A DNA stretch of 42,082 nucleotides from Phycisphaerales bacterium (GTDB taxonomy: Bacteria > Planctomycetota > UBA1135 > UBA2386), in the NCBI GenBank assembly GCA_020247305.1, contig JADCJE010000114.1, positions 1-42,082 on the forward strand, read 5' to 3'. Shown here piece after piece: positions 15,781 through 24,049 of the stretch. The notes below the pieces were generated by a model. The model saw only the letters and a program-made list of their open reading frames with translations. It made no database searches and had not been told where the DNA came from. The position numbers and the translations under genes are program-made. The number at the start of each line of letters is the position of its first letter. The first letter of the stretch is position 1.

Positions 15781-17310
15781 ATGACTCCACTTGCTGCTTC
15801 CAGCGTTCGGCGCGTCGGGGTCGCCGTTGCGTCGCTGTTCGCCGCGTGCGCCATGGCGGCGGCGCAGGACCTCGCCGCCGAGGTGCGGGCGATCGAGGCC
15901 GCGCTCACGCCGCTGCGGGAGCGCCTGGCCGCCGCGGACCCGGCGGCGGGCGACGTCCTTGCGCGCGAACTCGTGGCGAAGGGCGAGGCCGAGAAGTCGT
16001 GGATGCTGCTTAACGGCGTGGCGTGGGCGATCGTCGACCCGGAGGCCAAGGTAGGCCGTCGCAACCTCGAACTGGCGCGCCGTGCCGCGACGCGGGCGGT
16101 CGAACTGTCGCCTGGGCCGGCGCCGGAAGCGCTTGACACCCTCGCCCGCGTGCACGCCTGGGAGGGCGACGTCGCCAAGGCGGCGGAGCTGCAGCGGCAG
16201 GTCATGGTCGGACTGCCGAAGGCGTTCGTGCACGGTTCCCGCGGCGACATGGCGCAGGCGGCGATCGAGTACGACGCGCGCCTCCTCGCCAGCGCGCCGA
16301 AGCCGGCGGCGCCGGGGCCGCGCGTCCCCGCCGGCTGCGCGCCGGCGGCGGCCAGCGCCATCGATGGCTGGTGCAAGGTCGTGGTGCACAAGGCGACCGG
16401 CTTGCGCTTCCGCTTCGTCGCTGGCGGCGAGTACACGATCGGCATGGCGCCCGGCGACCTCGACGGCCTGTGGGTGCCGAGCGGCGCACAGTCCATCGTA
16501 ACCAACGTCGAAGCCGAGCAACCGCAGCGCCGAGTGCGTGTGTCGTCGTTCTACCTTGCCGAGCAGGAGTTGTCCGTGGGCCAGTGGCGCAGGTTCATCG
16601 CCGCGACCGGCTACCAGACCGATGCCGAACTCGACGGCGCCAACGTCCTGGCGCAAACCGTGTGTGTCGACGACGCGGGCCAGGTCAGCGTGCAGCGTCG
16701 CAACGGCGGGACGTGGGAAGACCCTCTGCCGTACTTCCGCCAACGCGGCGCGTTCGCGCTCGACGATCGCCAACCAGTGACCATGGTGACCTGGAGCGAC
16801 GCGATGATGTACTGCGCGCTGTCCGGACTGCGCCTGCCGACCGAGGCGGAGTGGGAGTTCGCCGCGCGCGGCGGGGTGGCGACGCGCTACTGGTGGGGCG
16901 CGGATCCGGCGGGCGGCAAGGACAAGGACAACGTGATGGACCTCGCCGGTCCCGGCTACGCACTGCGCTCGGCGGCCCAGAAGTGCTTTCCGTTCCACGA
17001 TGGGCACTGCTTCCTCGCTCCCGTCGACGCCCTGGCGCCCAATCCGTTCGGACTGCGCGGCATGCTCGGCAACGTCAGCGAATGGTGCGCGGATCCCGGC
17101 AACCGGAGCGCGTACGACGATCTGCCCGCCGACGGCCTCGCCGTCGACCCAGTGATGTCCAGGTCGCTTGATGAACCCCTGCTGCGCACTGCCCGCGGCG
17201 GCACGTGGGCCTCGCCGCCCGCCGGGTCCCGCGCGTCGGTGCGCACGTTCACGCTCGGCGCCGTCTGCGGCGTCTCCGTCGGCTTCCGGCCGGCGCTCTC
17301 GGCGCGGTGA
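15781..17310 (+). CDS. Exported SUMF1/FGE-sulfatase-domain protein lacking the FGE cysteine pair
   Basis: A 509-residue protein: signal peptide at about 1-29 ([16 protein letters not shown]), an N-terminal helical region (30-165) with TPR-like character ([41 protein letters not shown]), and a C-terminal SUMF1 domain (about 205-508). Fold motifs are present: [68 protein letters not shown] and [10 protein letters not shown]. Where true FGE has GGSxxCxxxxC this protein has [11 protein letters not shown], so formylglycine formation is not expected. Such SUMF1 domains often act in other oxidations or as ligand-binding modules. It stands alone between a divergent SGNH gene and the ATP-grasp operon; its partner is unknown. 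Confidence 0.85.
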   Translation: MTPLAASSVRRVGVAVASLFAACAMAAAQDLAAEVRAIEAALTPLRERLAAADPAAGDVLARELVAKGEAEKSWMLLNGVAWAIVDPEAKVGRRNLELARRAATRAVELSPGPAPEALDTLARVHAWEGDVAKAAELQRQVMVGLPKAFVHGSRGDMAQAAIEYDARLLASAPKPAAPGPRVPAGCAPAAASAIDGWCKVVVHKATGLRFRFVAGGEYTIGMAPGDLDGLWVPSGAQSIVTNVEAEQPQRRVRVSSFYLAEQELSVGQWRRFIAATGYQTDAELDGANVLAQTVCVDDAGQVSVQRRNGGTWEDPLPYFRQRGAFALDDRQPVTMVTWSDAMMYCALSGLRLPTEAEWEFAARGGVATRYWWGADPAGGKDKDNVMDLAGPGYALRSAAQKCFPFHDGHCFLAPVDALAPNPFGLRGMLGNVSEWCADPGNRSAYDDLPADGLAVDPVMSRSLDEPLLRTARGGTWASPPAGSRASVRTFTLGAVCGVSVGFRPALSAR

Positions 17311-17389
17311 CCGCAGCGATTGCTGGCAGTCGCTGCGCTGGCCCGGACGGCGGCCGGCGGGCATAGTCAGCCGCCCGCATCACGTCCCC

Positions 17390-18637
17390 ATGCCTGCCGT
17401 AACCCGCAACATCGGTCTCTCCCTCGGCGCCGACATCTGCTGGCCGCTCGCGTTCGAGCAGATCCTCGCCGACGCCAAGCTCGAACTGAAGGTCGGCAAG
17501 GACGTCGTGCGCTTCGCCTGCGAGCGCGTCACGCTCGAGCCGTTCCCCCTGCAGCAGGGCTGCAAGTACGACCTCGTCGTCGACCGCCTGACGCACTGGT
17601 TCGCGCTGCAGCGCGAGTGGATCAAGAAGTCGATCCTGATGGACGGCCTCTACGTCTACAACAACCCATGGTCGGTGCAGAGCTACGAGAAGCACTCGAC
17701 CTACTGCGCGATGCTGGCGCTCGGCATGCCCATCCCGCCGACGCTGATGGTGCCGCAGAAGAACTACGAGCCGAAGAACGACCTCGAGTTCACGCTGAAG
17801 GCGTACGCGCGCCTGTTCGACCTCGGCGAGATCGGCCGGCAGGTCGGCTACCCGCTGTTCATGAAGCCGTACGACGGCGGCGGCTGGCAGGGCGTCACCA
17901 AGATCGACGACGAGGCCGCGCTGCGCGCCGGGTACGAGAACAGCGAGAAGTGGCTGATGCACGTGCAGAAGGCCGTCGACGGCTTCGACCTGTTCGTGCG
18001 CGCCGTCGGCATCGGCCCGCAGGTGCGCGTCATCAAGTACGATGCCAGCCAGCCGCTGCACGGCCGCTACACCACGGCGCGCGACTTCTGCAGCAAGGAG
18101 GATCGCGAACTGATGGTCGACACCTGCCTGACCATCAACACGTTCTTCGGCTGGGACTTCAACAGCGTCGAGGCCCTGCGCAAGGACGGCGTCTTCCATC
18201 CGATCGACTTCGCCAACCCCTGCCCCGACAACCAGGTCAACTCGATCCACTACCACTGGCCGTGGTACGTGACGAGCAACCTCAAGTGGGCGATCTTCTG
18301 CGCCGCGACGAAGCGGCCGATGCGCAAGACGCTCGACTTCGAGCCGTACTACGCCGTGGCCAGGAAGGACCTGCCGTACCGCGAGAAGCTGCGCGGTTAC
18401 GCCAAGATCGCGCGCGAGCGCCTGCAGGCCGACGAGTTCGCCGACTTCGCCCACAAGCACCTGCGGCCGATCGACGAGGCCGCGCGCGCGTGGTTCCGCA
18501 GCGACCGCTGCAAGGACGCCGTGACGAAGAAGGTCGCCAACATGTATCCCGCGCACGAGGTCGCCGACTTCTCGGCGCGGTTCTTCGAACTGGTCAAGCA
18601 GTCGGTCGCCGACGACGAGAAGGAAGCGAAGTCGTGA
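17390..18637 (+). CDS. ATP-grasp carboxylate ligase-like protein
   Basis: ATP-grasp enzymes activate a carboxylate as acyl phosphate and join it to an amine or thiol. The 415-residue protein shows the order expected for RimK/D-Ala-ligase-like members: a pre-ATP-grasp domain (1-90), NNPWSVQSYEKHSTYCAMLALGMPIPPTLMVP (91-122) at the domain boundary, YPLFMKPYDGGGWQGV with the ATP-binding Lys159 and Gly-rich loop, and the metal-binding end FNSVEALRKDGVFHPIDFANPCPDNQ (about 259-285), where Glu and Asn replace the usual E-x-N pattern only slightly. A C-terminal helical tail of about 100 residues is extra. CATAGT at 17362-17367 may be its -10. It is translated together with an alpha/beta hydrolase and an SGNH protein. 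The product is unknown. Confidence 0.85.
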   Translation: MPAVTRNIGLSLGADICWPLAFEQILADAKLELKVGKDVVRFACERVTLEPFPLQQGCKYDLVVDRLTHWFALQREWIKKSILMDGLYVYNNPWSVQSYEKHSTYCAMLALGMPIPPTLMVPQKNYEPKNDLEFTLKAYARLFDLGEIGRQVGYPLFMKPYDGGGWQGVTKIDDEAALRAGYENSEKWLMHVQKAVDGFDLFVRAVGIGPQVRVIKYDASQPLHGRYTTARDFCSKEDRELMVDTCLTINTFFGWDFNSVEALRKDGVFHPIDFANPCPDNQVNSIHYHWPWYVTSNLKWAIFCAATKRPMRKTLDFEPYYAVARKDLPYREKLRGYAKIARERLQADEFADFAHKHLRPIDEAARAWFRSDRCKDAVTKKVANMYPAHEVADFSARFFELVKQSVADDEKEAKS

Positions 18638-19389
18638 GCAAGCAAAAGATCACCTGGAAGTCGCCCGCGATGGGCGGCCGCGAGATCACGTTCGTCCGCT
18701 ACGGCGTCTCCGGCACGCCGCTGCTGCTGTTCCCGACCGCCGGCGGCGACGCCGAGGAGCCGGAGCGCTTCCACCTGATCTCGGCGATCGGCGACTTCCT
18801 CAAGGACCAGCGGCTGAAGGTCTACGTCGTCGACTCGATCGCCGGGCAGGCCTGGCTCAAGGAGTGCAAGACGCTCGAGCAGGCGGCGAAGGTGCAGAAC
18901 CAGTTCGACCAGTGCATCTACCGCGAGGTGGTGCCGGCGATCCGTCGCGACAGCAACGGCTACGACGGGCTGATCTGGACCGCCGGCGCGTCGATCGGCG
19001 CGTTCAACGCGCTCGCCGCCACCTGCCGGCACCCGGACGTGTTCGACAAGGCGATCTGCCTCTCGGGCACCTACAACATGAACAAGTTCCTCGAGGGCCG
19101 CGTCACCCGCGAGTACCACGAGAGTTCGCCGCTCGACTTCGTCCCGCACCTGGGCGGCGCGCACCTGGAACTGCTGAAGAAGCGCTTCATCCTGTTGGCG
19201 CACGGCCAGGGCGACTACGAGGAGCCCGAGCAGAGCTGGCGCGTCGAGCGCGTGCTCGGTCCCAAGGGCGTGCCCAACCGCGTCGACGCGTGGGGCAAGG
19301 AGTGGCGGCACGACTGGGTGACGTGGCGCAAGATGCTGCCGCAGTTCCTCGGCGAGCTGCTGCCGGCGAAGGCCGCCGCGACGTCGTGA
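18634..19389 (+). CDS. Esterase-like alpha/beta hydrolase coupled to ATP-grasp ligase
   Basis: A 251-residue putative esterase (esterase D/antigen 85-like group). Seen: TPLLLFPTAGGDAEEPERF (28-46), probably the oxyanion-hole strand; the elbow WTAGASIGAFNALA with nucleophile Ser120; and EWRHDWVTWRKMLPQFL near residue 220-240, which gives the catalytic His. No signal peptide. GTG 18634 overlaps the ATP-grasp stop by 4 bp, and its own stop overlaps the next gene, so ligase and hydrolase are made together in fixed ratio. It has no N-terminal sandwich, unlike the esterase at 12155. A plausible role is editing, releasing or acyl transfer of the ligase product; this is inference from the pairing. 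Confidence 0.82.
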   Translation: MSKQKITWKSPAMGGREITFVRYGVSGTPLLLFPTAGGDAEEPERFHLISAIGDFLKDQRLKVYVVDSIAGQAWLKECKTLEQAAKVQNQFDQCIYREVVPAIRRDSNGYDGLIWTAGASIGAFNALAATCRHPDVFDKAICLSGTYNMNKFLEGRVTREYHESSPLDFVPHLGGAHLELLKKRFILLAHGQGDYEEPEQSWRVERVLGPKGVPNRVDAWGKEWRHDWVTWRKMLPQFLGELLPAKAAATS

Positions 19390-20591
19390 CGGCGACGGCG
19401 CGCGGACGCGCCGTGCCGCCGCGCTCGCATCCGGCGCTGCGGCTCTCGTTGCTGGTCGTGAGCGTCGTCGTGACGCTGCTGGCGTTGGAGGCGTGCTTGC
19501 GCCTGTTCTGGCGCGTGCCACCGATCTTCGCCGGGTTCCAGCAGGCCGGCATGTACGTCGCCGGCCCCGGCCGGCAGCCGATGCTCGTGCCCGGTTACCG
19601 CGGCGCCCTGCGCATCGACGCGGCGGCGACGACGTCGGTGCGCATCGACGCGCTGGGCCTGCGCGGCGAGGACCCCGGTCCCAAGCGGGCTGGCGAGAAG
19701 CGTCTGCTGATGGTCGGCGACTCGCTCGTGTTCGGATGCGGCGTCGAGGCGGAGGCGGCGCTGCCGGCGCGCTTGCAGGCTGCCCTGGGTGAACGCGGCA
19801 TGCCGGTGACCGTCGGCAACGGCGGCGTGCCCGGTTTCGGGCCGAGCCACGCCGTGCAGCGCATGCGGCTGTTGGATCGCGACTTCGGCGCCGACGCATT
19901 CGTGCTGTGCGGCTTCCTCGGCAACGACGCCATCGACGAAGCGCTGCCCAAGCGAGCCGTCTACGCCGGCATGATGCTGCAAGGGGCGATGGCGGATCTC
20001 GTCGAGGTTTCCTGGCGCACGCGGCTGGCGCTGCGGTCGCGCGCCGCGCTCTGGCTCGAGGCGATGATCCTCAACGAGCGGCCGTCGTGGTCGCCGCTCG
20101 CCGCCTGGTCCCCGGCCGCCGACGACCTCGTCCGCATCGCCGGCCTGCCGCCGGAGCCGCAGCGCCACGCCGGCCTGTTCCTCGACGCCGTCGACGAACA
20201 GGCGTCCTGGCCGCCGGGCGGCCCGCCGGTCCTGCCGCGGCTCGACGGCTACTTGCGCGATGCGCTGAACCAGGCGAAGCAGGCGGCTGCTGGTCGGCCG
20301 CTCGTGTTCGTGGTCCTGCCGTCGTCGTGGCAATGCGACGAGGCCAAGCGCGTGGCGACGCTGCAGTCGATGGGCTTCGACGCCAAGGACTTCCGCCGCG
20401 GGCTGGCGCAGCAACGTTGGCTCGCCGTCGCCGCGCAAGCGGGCGTGCCGGCGCTCGACGCGACGCCCATCGTCACGGCGGCAGGCGCGGCCAGCGAACT
20501 CTTCATCGCGGACGGTGGGCACTTCGACCCGCGCGGCAACGAGGTCGTCGCGCGGTGGTTGGCGAAGGAACTGGCCGAGCGACTGCGCTGA
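19386..20591 (+). CDS. Membrane-anchored SGNH/GDSL hydrolase-like protein
   Basis: A 401-residue protein with a signal-anchor helix at about 18-40 and an SGNH fold from residue 105. Block I is LLMVGDSLVFGCGV with Ser113; block II is VGNGGVPGFGPSHA; block III is CGFLGNDAIDE; block V is IADGGHFDPRGNEVVARWL near the C-terminus, which supplies the Asp-His pair. All four catalytic blocks are therefore present. Such anchored SGNH proteins commonly add or remove acyl groups on exopolysaccharides. GTG 19386 overlaps the preceding esterase by 4 bp (GTGA), making it the third member of the ATP-grasp operon. It is convergent with glgC, with 85 bp between stops and no clear terminator seen there. Confidence 0.84.
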   Translation: MTATARGRAVPPRSHPALRLSLLVVSVVVTLLALEACLRLFWRVPPIFAGFQQAGMYVAGPGRQPMLVPGYRGALRIDAAATTSVRIDALGLRGEDPGPKRAGEKRLLMVGDSLVFGCGVEAEAALPARLQAALGERGMPVTVGNGGVPGFGPSHAVQRMRLLDRDFGADAFVLCGFLGNDAIDEALPKRAVYAGMMLQGAMADLVEVSWRTRLALRSRAALWLEAMILNERPSWSPLAAWSPAADDLVRIAGLPPEPQRHAGLFLDAVDEQASWPPGGPPVLPRLDGYLRDALNQAKQAAAGRPLVFVVLPSSWQCDEAKRVATLQSMGFDAKDFRRGLAQQRWLAVAAQAGVPALDATPIVTAAGAASELFIADGGHFDPRGNEVVARWLAKELAERLR

Positions 20592-20676
20592 CCGCGAGAC
20601 GTCCGTCCACCGGAGCGTGGCCGTCAGGGCGCGCCGGTCGACCGCTCTCTCCGGCCCGACCCGGCCGCCCGGGCGC

Positions 20677-21915
20677 TCACTTCCACTTCTGACCGCGCGC
20701 GACGACCGCGATGCCGGTCGACGACACCGTGAAGCGCTTGCGGTCGGCCTCGGCGTCGTAGCCGATCACCGTGCCGTCGGGCACCTCGTTCCACTTGTCG
20801 ACGATGACGCGCCGCAGCTTGCAGTTCTTGCCGATGCGCGCGCCGCGCATGACGATGCACTCGTCGAGGCTCGTGTGTTCGTCGACGTAGACGAGGTTGC
20901 TGAGCAGCGAGCGCTTGACGTGCGCGCCGGAGACGACGACGCCGGGGCAGAGCAGGGAGTCCTGCACCTCCGCGTTGCGGCCGTTGGGGCCCTCGGAGAA
21001 CACCGTCTTGGCCGGCGGGTCGTTGTGCCACAGCGTGTAGGTCGGCCAGTCCTTGCGGTACAGGTTCAGCTGCGGCTTGACGTTGCAGAGGTCCATGTTG
21101 GCCTCGAAGAAGGCCTCGATGGTGCCGACGTCGCGCCAGTACGGTTTCTCGTCGCCGGGCAGGCCGCGGAACGCATGCGCGTAGACCGGGACCTCGTGGA
21201 TCATGCGCGGGATCACGTGGTGGCCGAAGTCGCCGCCCTGACCCTCGGGCATGGCGTTGTCGGCGCGCAGCCGCTGCACAAGTTCCTTGGTCTCGAACAC
21301 GTAGATGCCCATCGACGCGAGGCACCAGCCAGGCTCGCCGGGGATCTGCGGCGCGTCCTTCTTCGGCTTCTCGACGAAGCCGACGATGCGGCCGTCGGCG
21401 GCCACCTGCAGGATGCCGAAGCTCGACGCCTCGGCGACGGGGATCCTGACCGCGCCGATCGTGAGCGCCGCGCCGTTGTCGACGTGCTCGCGCAGCATGT
21501 CGCGGTAGTCCATCTGGTAGATGTGGTCGCCGGACAGCACGACGACGTTTGGCGGGTTCCAGTCCTCGATCGAGTCGAGGTTGTGGAAGATCGCGTCGGC
21601 CGTGCCGCGGTACCACTTGCCGACCGAGACGTGGTGTGGCGGGCTGCAGGTGATCCACTGCTCCAGGCGCCGCGGCAGGAAGTTCCAGCCGAAGCGGATG
21701 TGTTCCTCCAGCGAGCGCGCTTGATACTGCGTCAGCAGGTGGATGCGCCGCAACCCGGAGTGGATGCAGTTGCTGAGCGTGAAGTCGATGATGCGGTAGC
21801 AGCCGCCGAACGGCACCGCCGGCTTCGCGCGGTGCGTGGTCAACGGCTTGAGCCGGCTGCCTTCGCCGCCGGCGAGGATGAAGACGAGCGTGTTGCGGAG
21901 GTCGAGGTTGGCCAT
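20677..21915 (-). CDS. glgC: Glucose-1-phosphate adenylyltransferase (ADP-glucose pyrophosphorylase)
   Basis: Makes ADP-glucose from ATP and glucose-1-phosphate, the usual committed step of bacterial glycogen synthesis. The 412-residue protein shows the family order: ILAGGEGSRLKPLTTHRAKPAVPFGG (nucleotide-binding loop with the catalytic Arg), VLSGDHIYQMDY, ASSFGIL, FVEKPKK, ASMGIYVFETK, GHHVIPRMI, PYWRDVGTIEAFFEANMDL, and a C-terminal left-handed helix region (GAHVKRSLLSNLVYVDEH). I start at ATG 21915 (MANLDLRN); the open frame extends 57 codons upstream without family similarity. It diverges from the debranching/GH57/synthase operon across 163 bp, so both directions are likely co-regulated. 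The synthase next door is GT3-type, which often prefers UDP-glucose. Confidence 0.95.
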   Translation of the reverse strand: MANLDLRNTLVFILAGGEGSRLKPLTTHRAKPAVPFGGCYRIIDFTLSNCIHSGLRRIHLLTQYQARSLEEHIRFGWNFLPRRLEQWITCSPPHHVSVGKWYRGTADAIFHNLDSIEDWNPPNVVVLSGDHIYQMDYRDMLREHVDNGAALTIGAVRIPVAEASSFGILQVAADGRIVGFVEKPKKDAPQIPGEPGWCLASMGIYVFETKELVQRLRADNAMPEGQGGDFGHHVIPRMIHEVPVYAHAFRGLPGDEKPYWRDVGTIEAFFEANMDLCNVKPQLNLYRKDWPTYTLWHNDPPAKTVFSEGPNGRNAEVQDSLLCPGVVVSGAHVKRSLLSNLVYVDEHTSLDECIVMRGARIGKNCKLRRVIVDKWNEVPDGTVIGYDAEADRKRFTVSSTGIAVVARGQKWK

Positions 21916-21954
21916 GGCGGGCGCTGGCGAGGGCGCGACGGACGACGAGGCCAC

Positions 21955-21984
21955 AGGATGCAGGTTCGGCGCGACGCGCGACAG
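21955..21984 (-). promoter_or_regulatory. Probable glgC promoter
   Basis: On the minus strand CTGTCG (21979-21984), 18-bp spacer, CATCCT (21955-21960), then a leader of about 39 nt to the glgC ATG. The spacer is one longer than elsewhere in the window. Confidence 0.35.
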
Positions 21985-22016
21985 ATCCTGCCGCCGATTC
22001 CTGCCGCGACGCAGCG

Positions 22017-22044
22017 TTGATACGGCGGTTCGGCGACGTAGGCT
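22017..22044 (+). promoter_or_regulatory. Probable promoter of the glycogen-metabolism operon
   Basis: TTGATA (22017-22022), 16-bp spacer, TAGGCT (22039-22044), 34 nt before the ATG at 22079. It faces away from the glgC promoter in the same 163-bp gap. Confidence 0.45.
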
Positions 22045-22078
22045 CGGCGCCTCCGTCGGGCGACCGACGGCCCCGACG

Positions 22079-24049
22079 ATGACCACGCGCCGCCCCGCCG
22101 ATCCGCCCGCCGCTCCGAACGCCGCCGCGGCGTCGTCGGCCGACGCCGAGTGGCTCTTGACGGACGGCGCCGGCGGCTACGCCTGCGGCGCCGGCGACGG
22201 GGTGCCGCGCCGCCGCTACCACGGCCTGTGGATCGCGCGACCGGGCGGGCAGGCGCGCCGCATGGCGGTCGTCAGCGCCGTCGACGAACGCGTGCTGTTC
22301 GACGGCCGCACGACGTTCCTGCTGCGGGCGCACTGGGCCGACCAGGGCGAGCCGGCGCGGCCCGCGGCCGACGTCGACTTCGTGCCGACGCCGCTGCCGA
22401 CGTGGATCACGACCGGCGACGGCTTCGTGCTGGAGCGGTCGGTCGCGCTGCGCCGCGGCGCCGCCGACCGGCCGCCGGTGTGTCTGCTGCGCTGGCGCAA
22501 CCACGGTCGCGCGACCATCCGGTTGCACGTGCGGCCGCTGCTCGGCTGGTGCGATGCCGACCACCTGCCGCCCGCCGACGAGCGCTTCGACGGCGCCGTG
22601 CAGGCGCGCGGCGCGAGTTGGGGCGTCCGGCCCGATCCGCGGCTGCCGACGCTATGGTTGACCGCCGACGGCGTCGCCGCGTTCGTCGTCGAGCCGGCGT
22701 GGTACCGCCGCTTCCTCTACGCCACCGACCGCGACCGCGGCTACGACCACGTCGGCGACCGCTGGACGCCCGGCGTGGTCGAGTTCGAACTCGGCCCCGG
22801 CAGCGAAGCGACGCTCGCCTTCGCGCTCGCCGAGCCGTGCGCCGAGCCGGTGGCCGCGTTCGACGAAGCGCTCGCGGCGGCACAGGCAGCGGACCGGCTG
22901 GCCGCGACCGCGCGCGACCGCTTCGCCGGCCGGCTGGCGCGCGGCGCCGACGACTTCCTGTACCGCGCCGACGGCGGCCGGCTCGGCGTGCTCGCCGGCT
23001 TCCCCTGGTTCGGCGAGTGGGGGCGCGACGTGTTCGTCGCCCTGCCTGGACTCACGCTCGCGCGCGGCCGGCGCGACCTCTGCGCCGAGGTCCTGCGCGG
23101 CGCGTTGCCGTTCCTGCGCCGCGGCCTGCTGCCCAACGTCTACGGCGCGACGCCGGCGGACAGCCACTACGACAGCTGCGACGCCGCGCTGTGGTTCGCG
23201 CTGGCCGTGCAGCGCTACGCCGACGCTGGCGGCGACGCCGAACTGGTCGCGCGCGAACTGCTGCCGGCGCTCGCTGCGATCGCGCGCGCCTACGAGGAAG
23301 GCACCGATCTCGGCCTCGCGGTCGACGCCGACGGCCTGCTGCGCGCCGGCCGCGCCGACCTCAACGCGACGTGGATGGACGCGCGCACCAAGGACGGTCC
23401 GGTGACGCCGCGTGCCGGCCTGCCCGTCGAGATCCAGGCGCTGTGGCATTCCCTGCTGGCCTTCCTCGCCGAGCGCGACGACGCGTGGCATGGCCCGCGC
23501 GACCGCTGCGGCAAGGCGTTCGTGCGCGCGTTCTGGCTGGCGGACCTCAAGCGCCTCGCCGACCGCGTGCACGACGGCGTCGCCGACGCCAGCGTGCGTC
23601 CGAACATGCTGGTCGCCGCGGCGCTGCCGCGGTCGCCGTTGTCGGCGGCGCAGCGCGCCGGCTGCGTGGCGGCGGCCGAAGCCGAACTGCTCGTCCCGAT
23701 CGGCCTGCGCACGCTGTCGCCGCGCGATGGCGCGTACCGCGGCCGCTACGAAGGCGACCAGGAGCGGCGCGACCGCGCCTACCACCAGGGCACGGCGTGG
23801 CCGTGGCTCGCCGGCTTCTACGTCGAGGCGGCGCTGCGCGCCGCGCCGCGCGCGCACAAGCGCACGGCGGCGAAGCTGCGGGCCTGGCTCGACGGCATCG
23901 CTCCCGAACTGGACCGCGCCGGCCTCGGCCACGTCAGCGAGGTGTTCGACGGCGACGCGCCGCACCGCCCCGGGGGCACGTTCGCGCAGGCGTGGAACAC
24001 CGGCGAACTGCTGCGCGCGCTCGCCCTCGTCGCGGAGGCGCAGGCTTGA
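22079..24049 (+). CDS. Glycogen debranching enzyme (amylo-alpha-1,6-glucosidase family)
   Basis: A 656-residue protein of the GDE family that removes alpha-1,6 branch stubs. The N-terminal domain (about 20-230) opens with the family signature EWLLTDGAGGYACGAGDGVPRRRYHGLWIARP. The C-terminal (alpha/alpha)6 barrel (about 270-650) has GFPWFGEWGRDVFVALPGLTLARGRRDL, the acidic site TWMDARTKDGPVTPRAGLPVEIQALWH (near 425-450), and YHQGTAWPWLAGFYVEA, all typical. ATG 22079 is the only in-frame ATG just before the conserved region. It heads the operon and overlaps the GH57 gene by 4 bp with a TTG start. The same trio (debranching enzyme, GH57, GT3 synthase) is known in Bacteroidetes genomes, which supports a glycogen rather than dietary-starch role. 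Confidence 0.92.
   Translation: MTTRRPADPPAAPNAAAASSADAEWLLTDGAGGYACGAGDGVPRRRYHGLWIARPGGQARRMAVVSAVDERVLFDGRTTFLLRAHWADQGEPARPAADVDFVPTPLPTWITTGDGFVLERSVALRRGAADRPPVCLLRWRNHGRATIRLHVRPLLGWCDADHLPPADERFDGAVQARGASWGVRPDPRLPTLWLTADGVAAFVVEPAWYRRFLYATDRDRGYDHVGDRWTPGVVEFELGPGSEATLAFALAEPCAEPVAAFDEALAAAQAADRLAATARDRFAGRLARGADDFLYRADGGRLGVLAGFPWFGEWGRDVFVALPGLTLARGRRDLCAEVLRGALPFLRRGLLPNVYGATPADSHYDSCDAALWFALAVQRYADAGGDAELVARELLPALAAIARAYEEGTDLGLAVDADGLLRAGRADLNATWMDARTKDGPVTPRAGLPVEIQALWHSLLAFLAERDDAWHGPRDRCGKAFVRAFWLADLKRLADRVHDGVADASVRPNMLVAAALPRSPLSAAQRAGCVAAAEAELLVPIGLRTLSPRDGAYRGRYEGDQERRDRAYHQGTAWPWLAGFYVEAALRAAPRAHKRTAAKLRAWLDGIAPELDRAGLGHVSEVFDGDAPHRPGGTFAQAWNTGELLRALALVAEAQA

Noticed and set aside
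20592..20676. Terminator between the convergent SGNH and glgC genes
   Set aside because: Only short GC palindromes (for example GGTCGACC) are seen and no arm pair long enough to separate from background.
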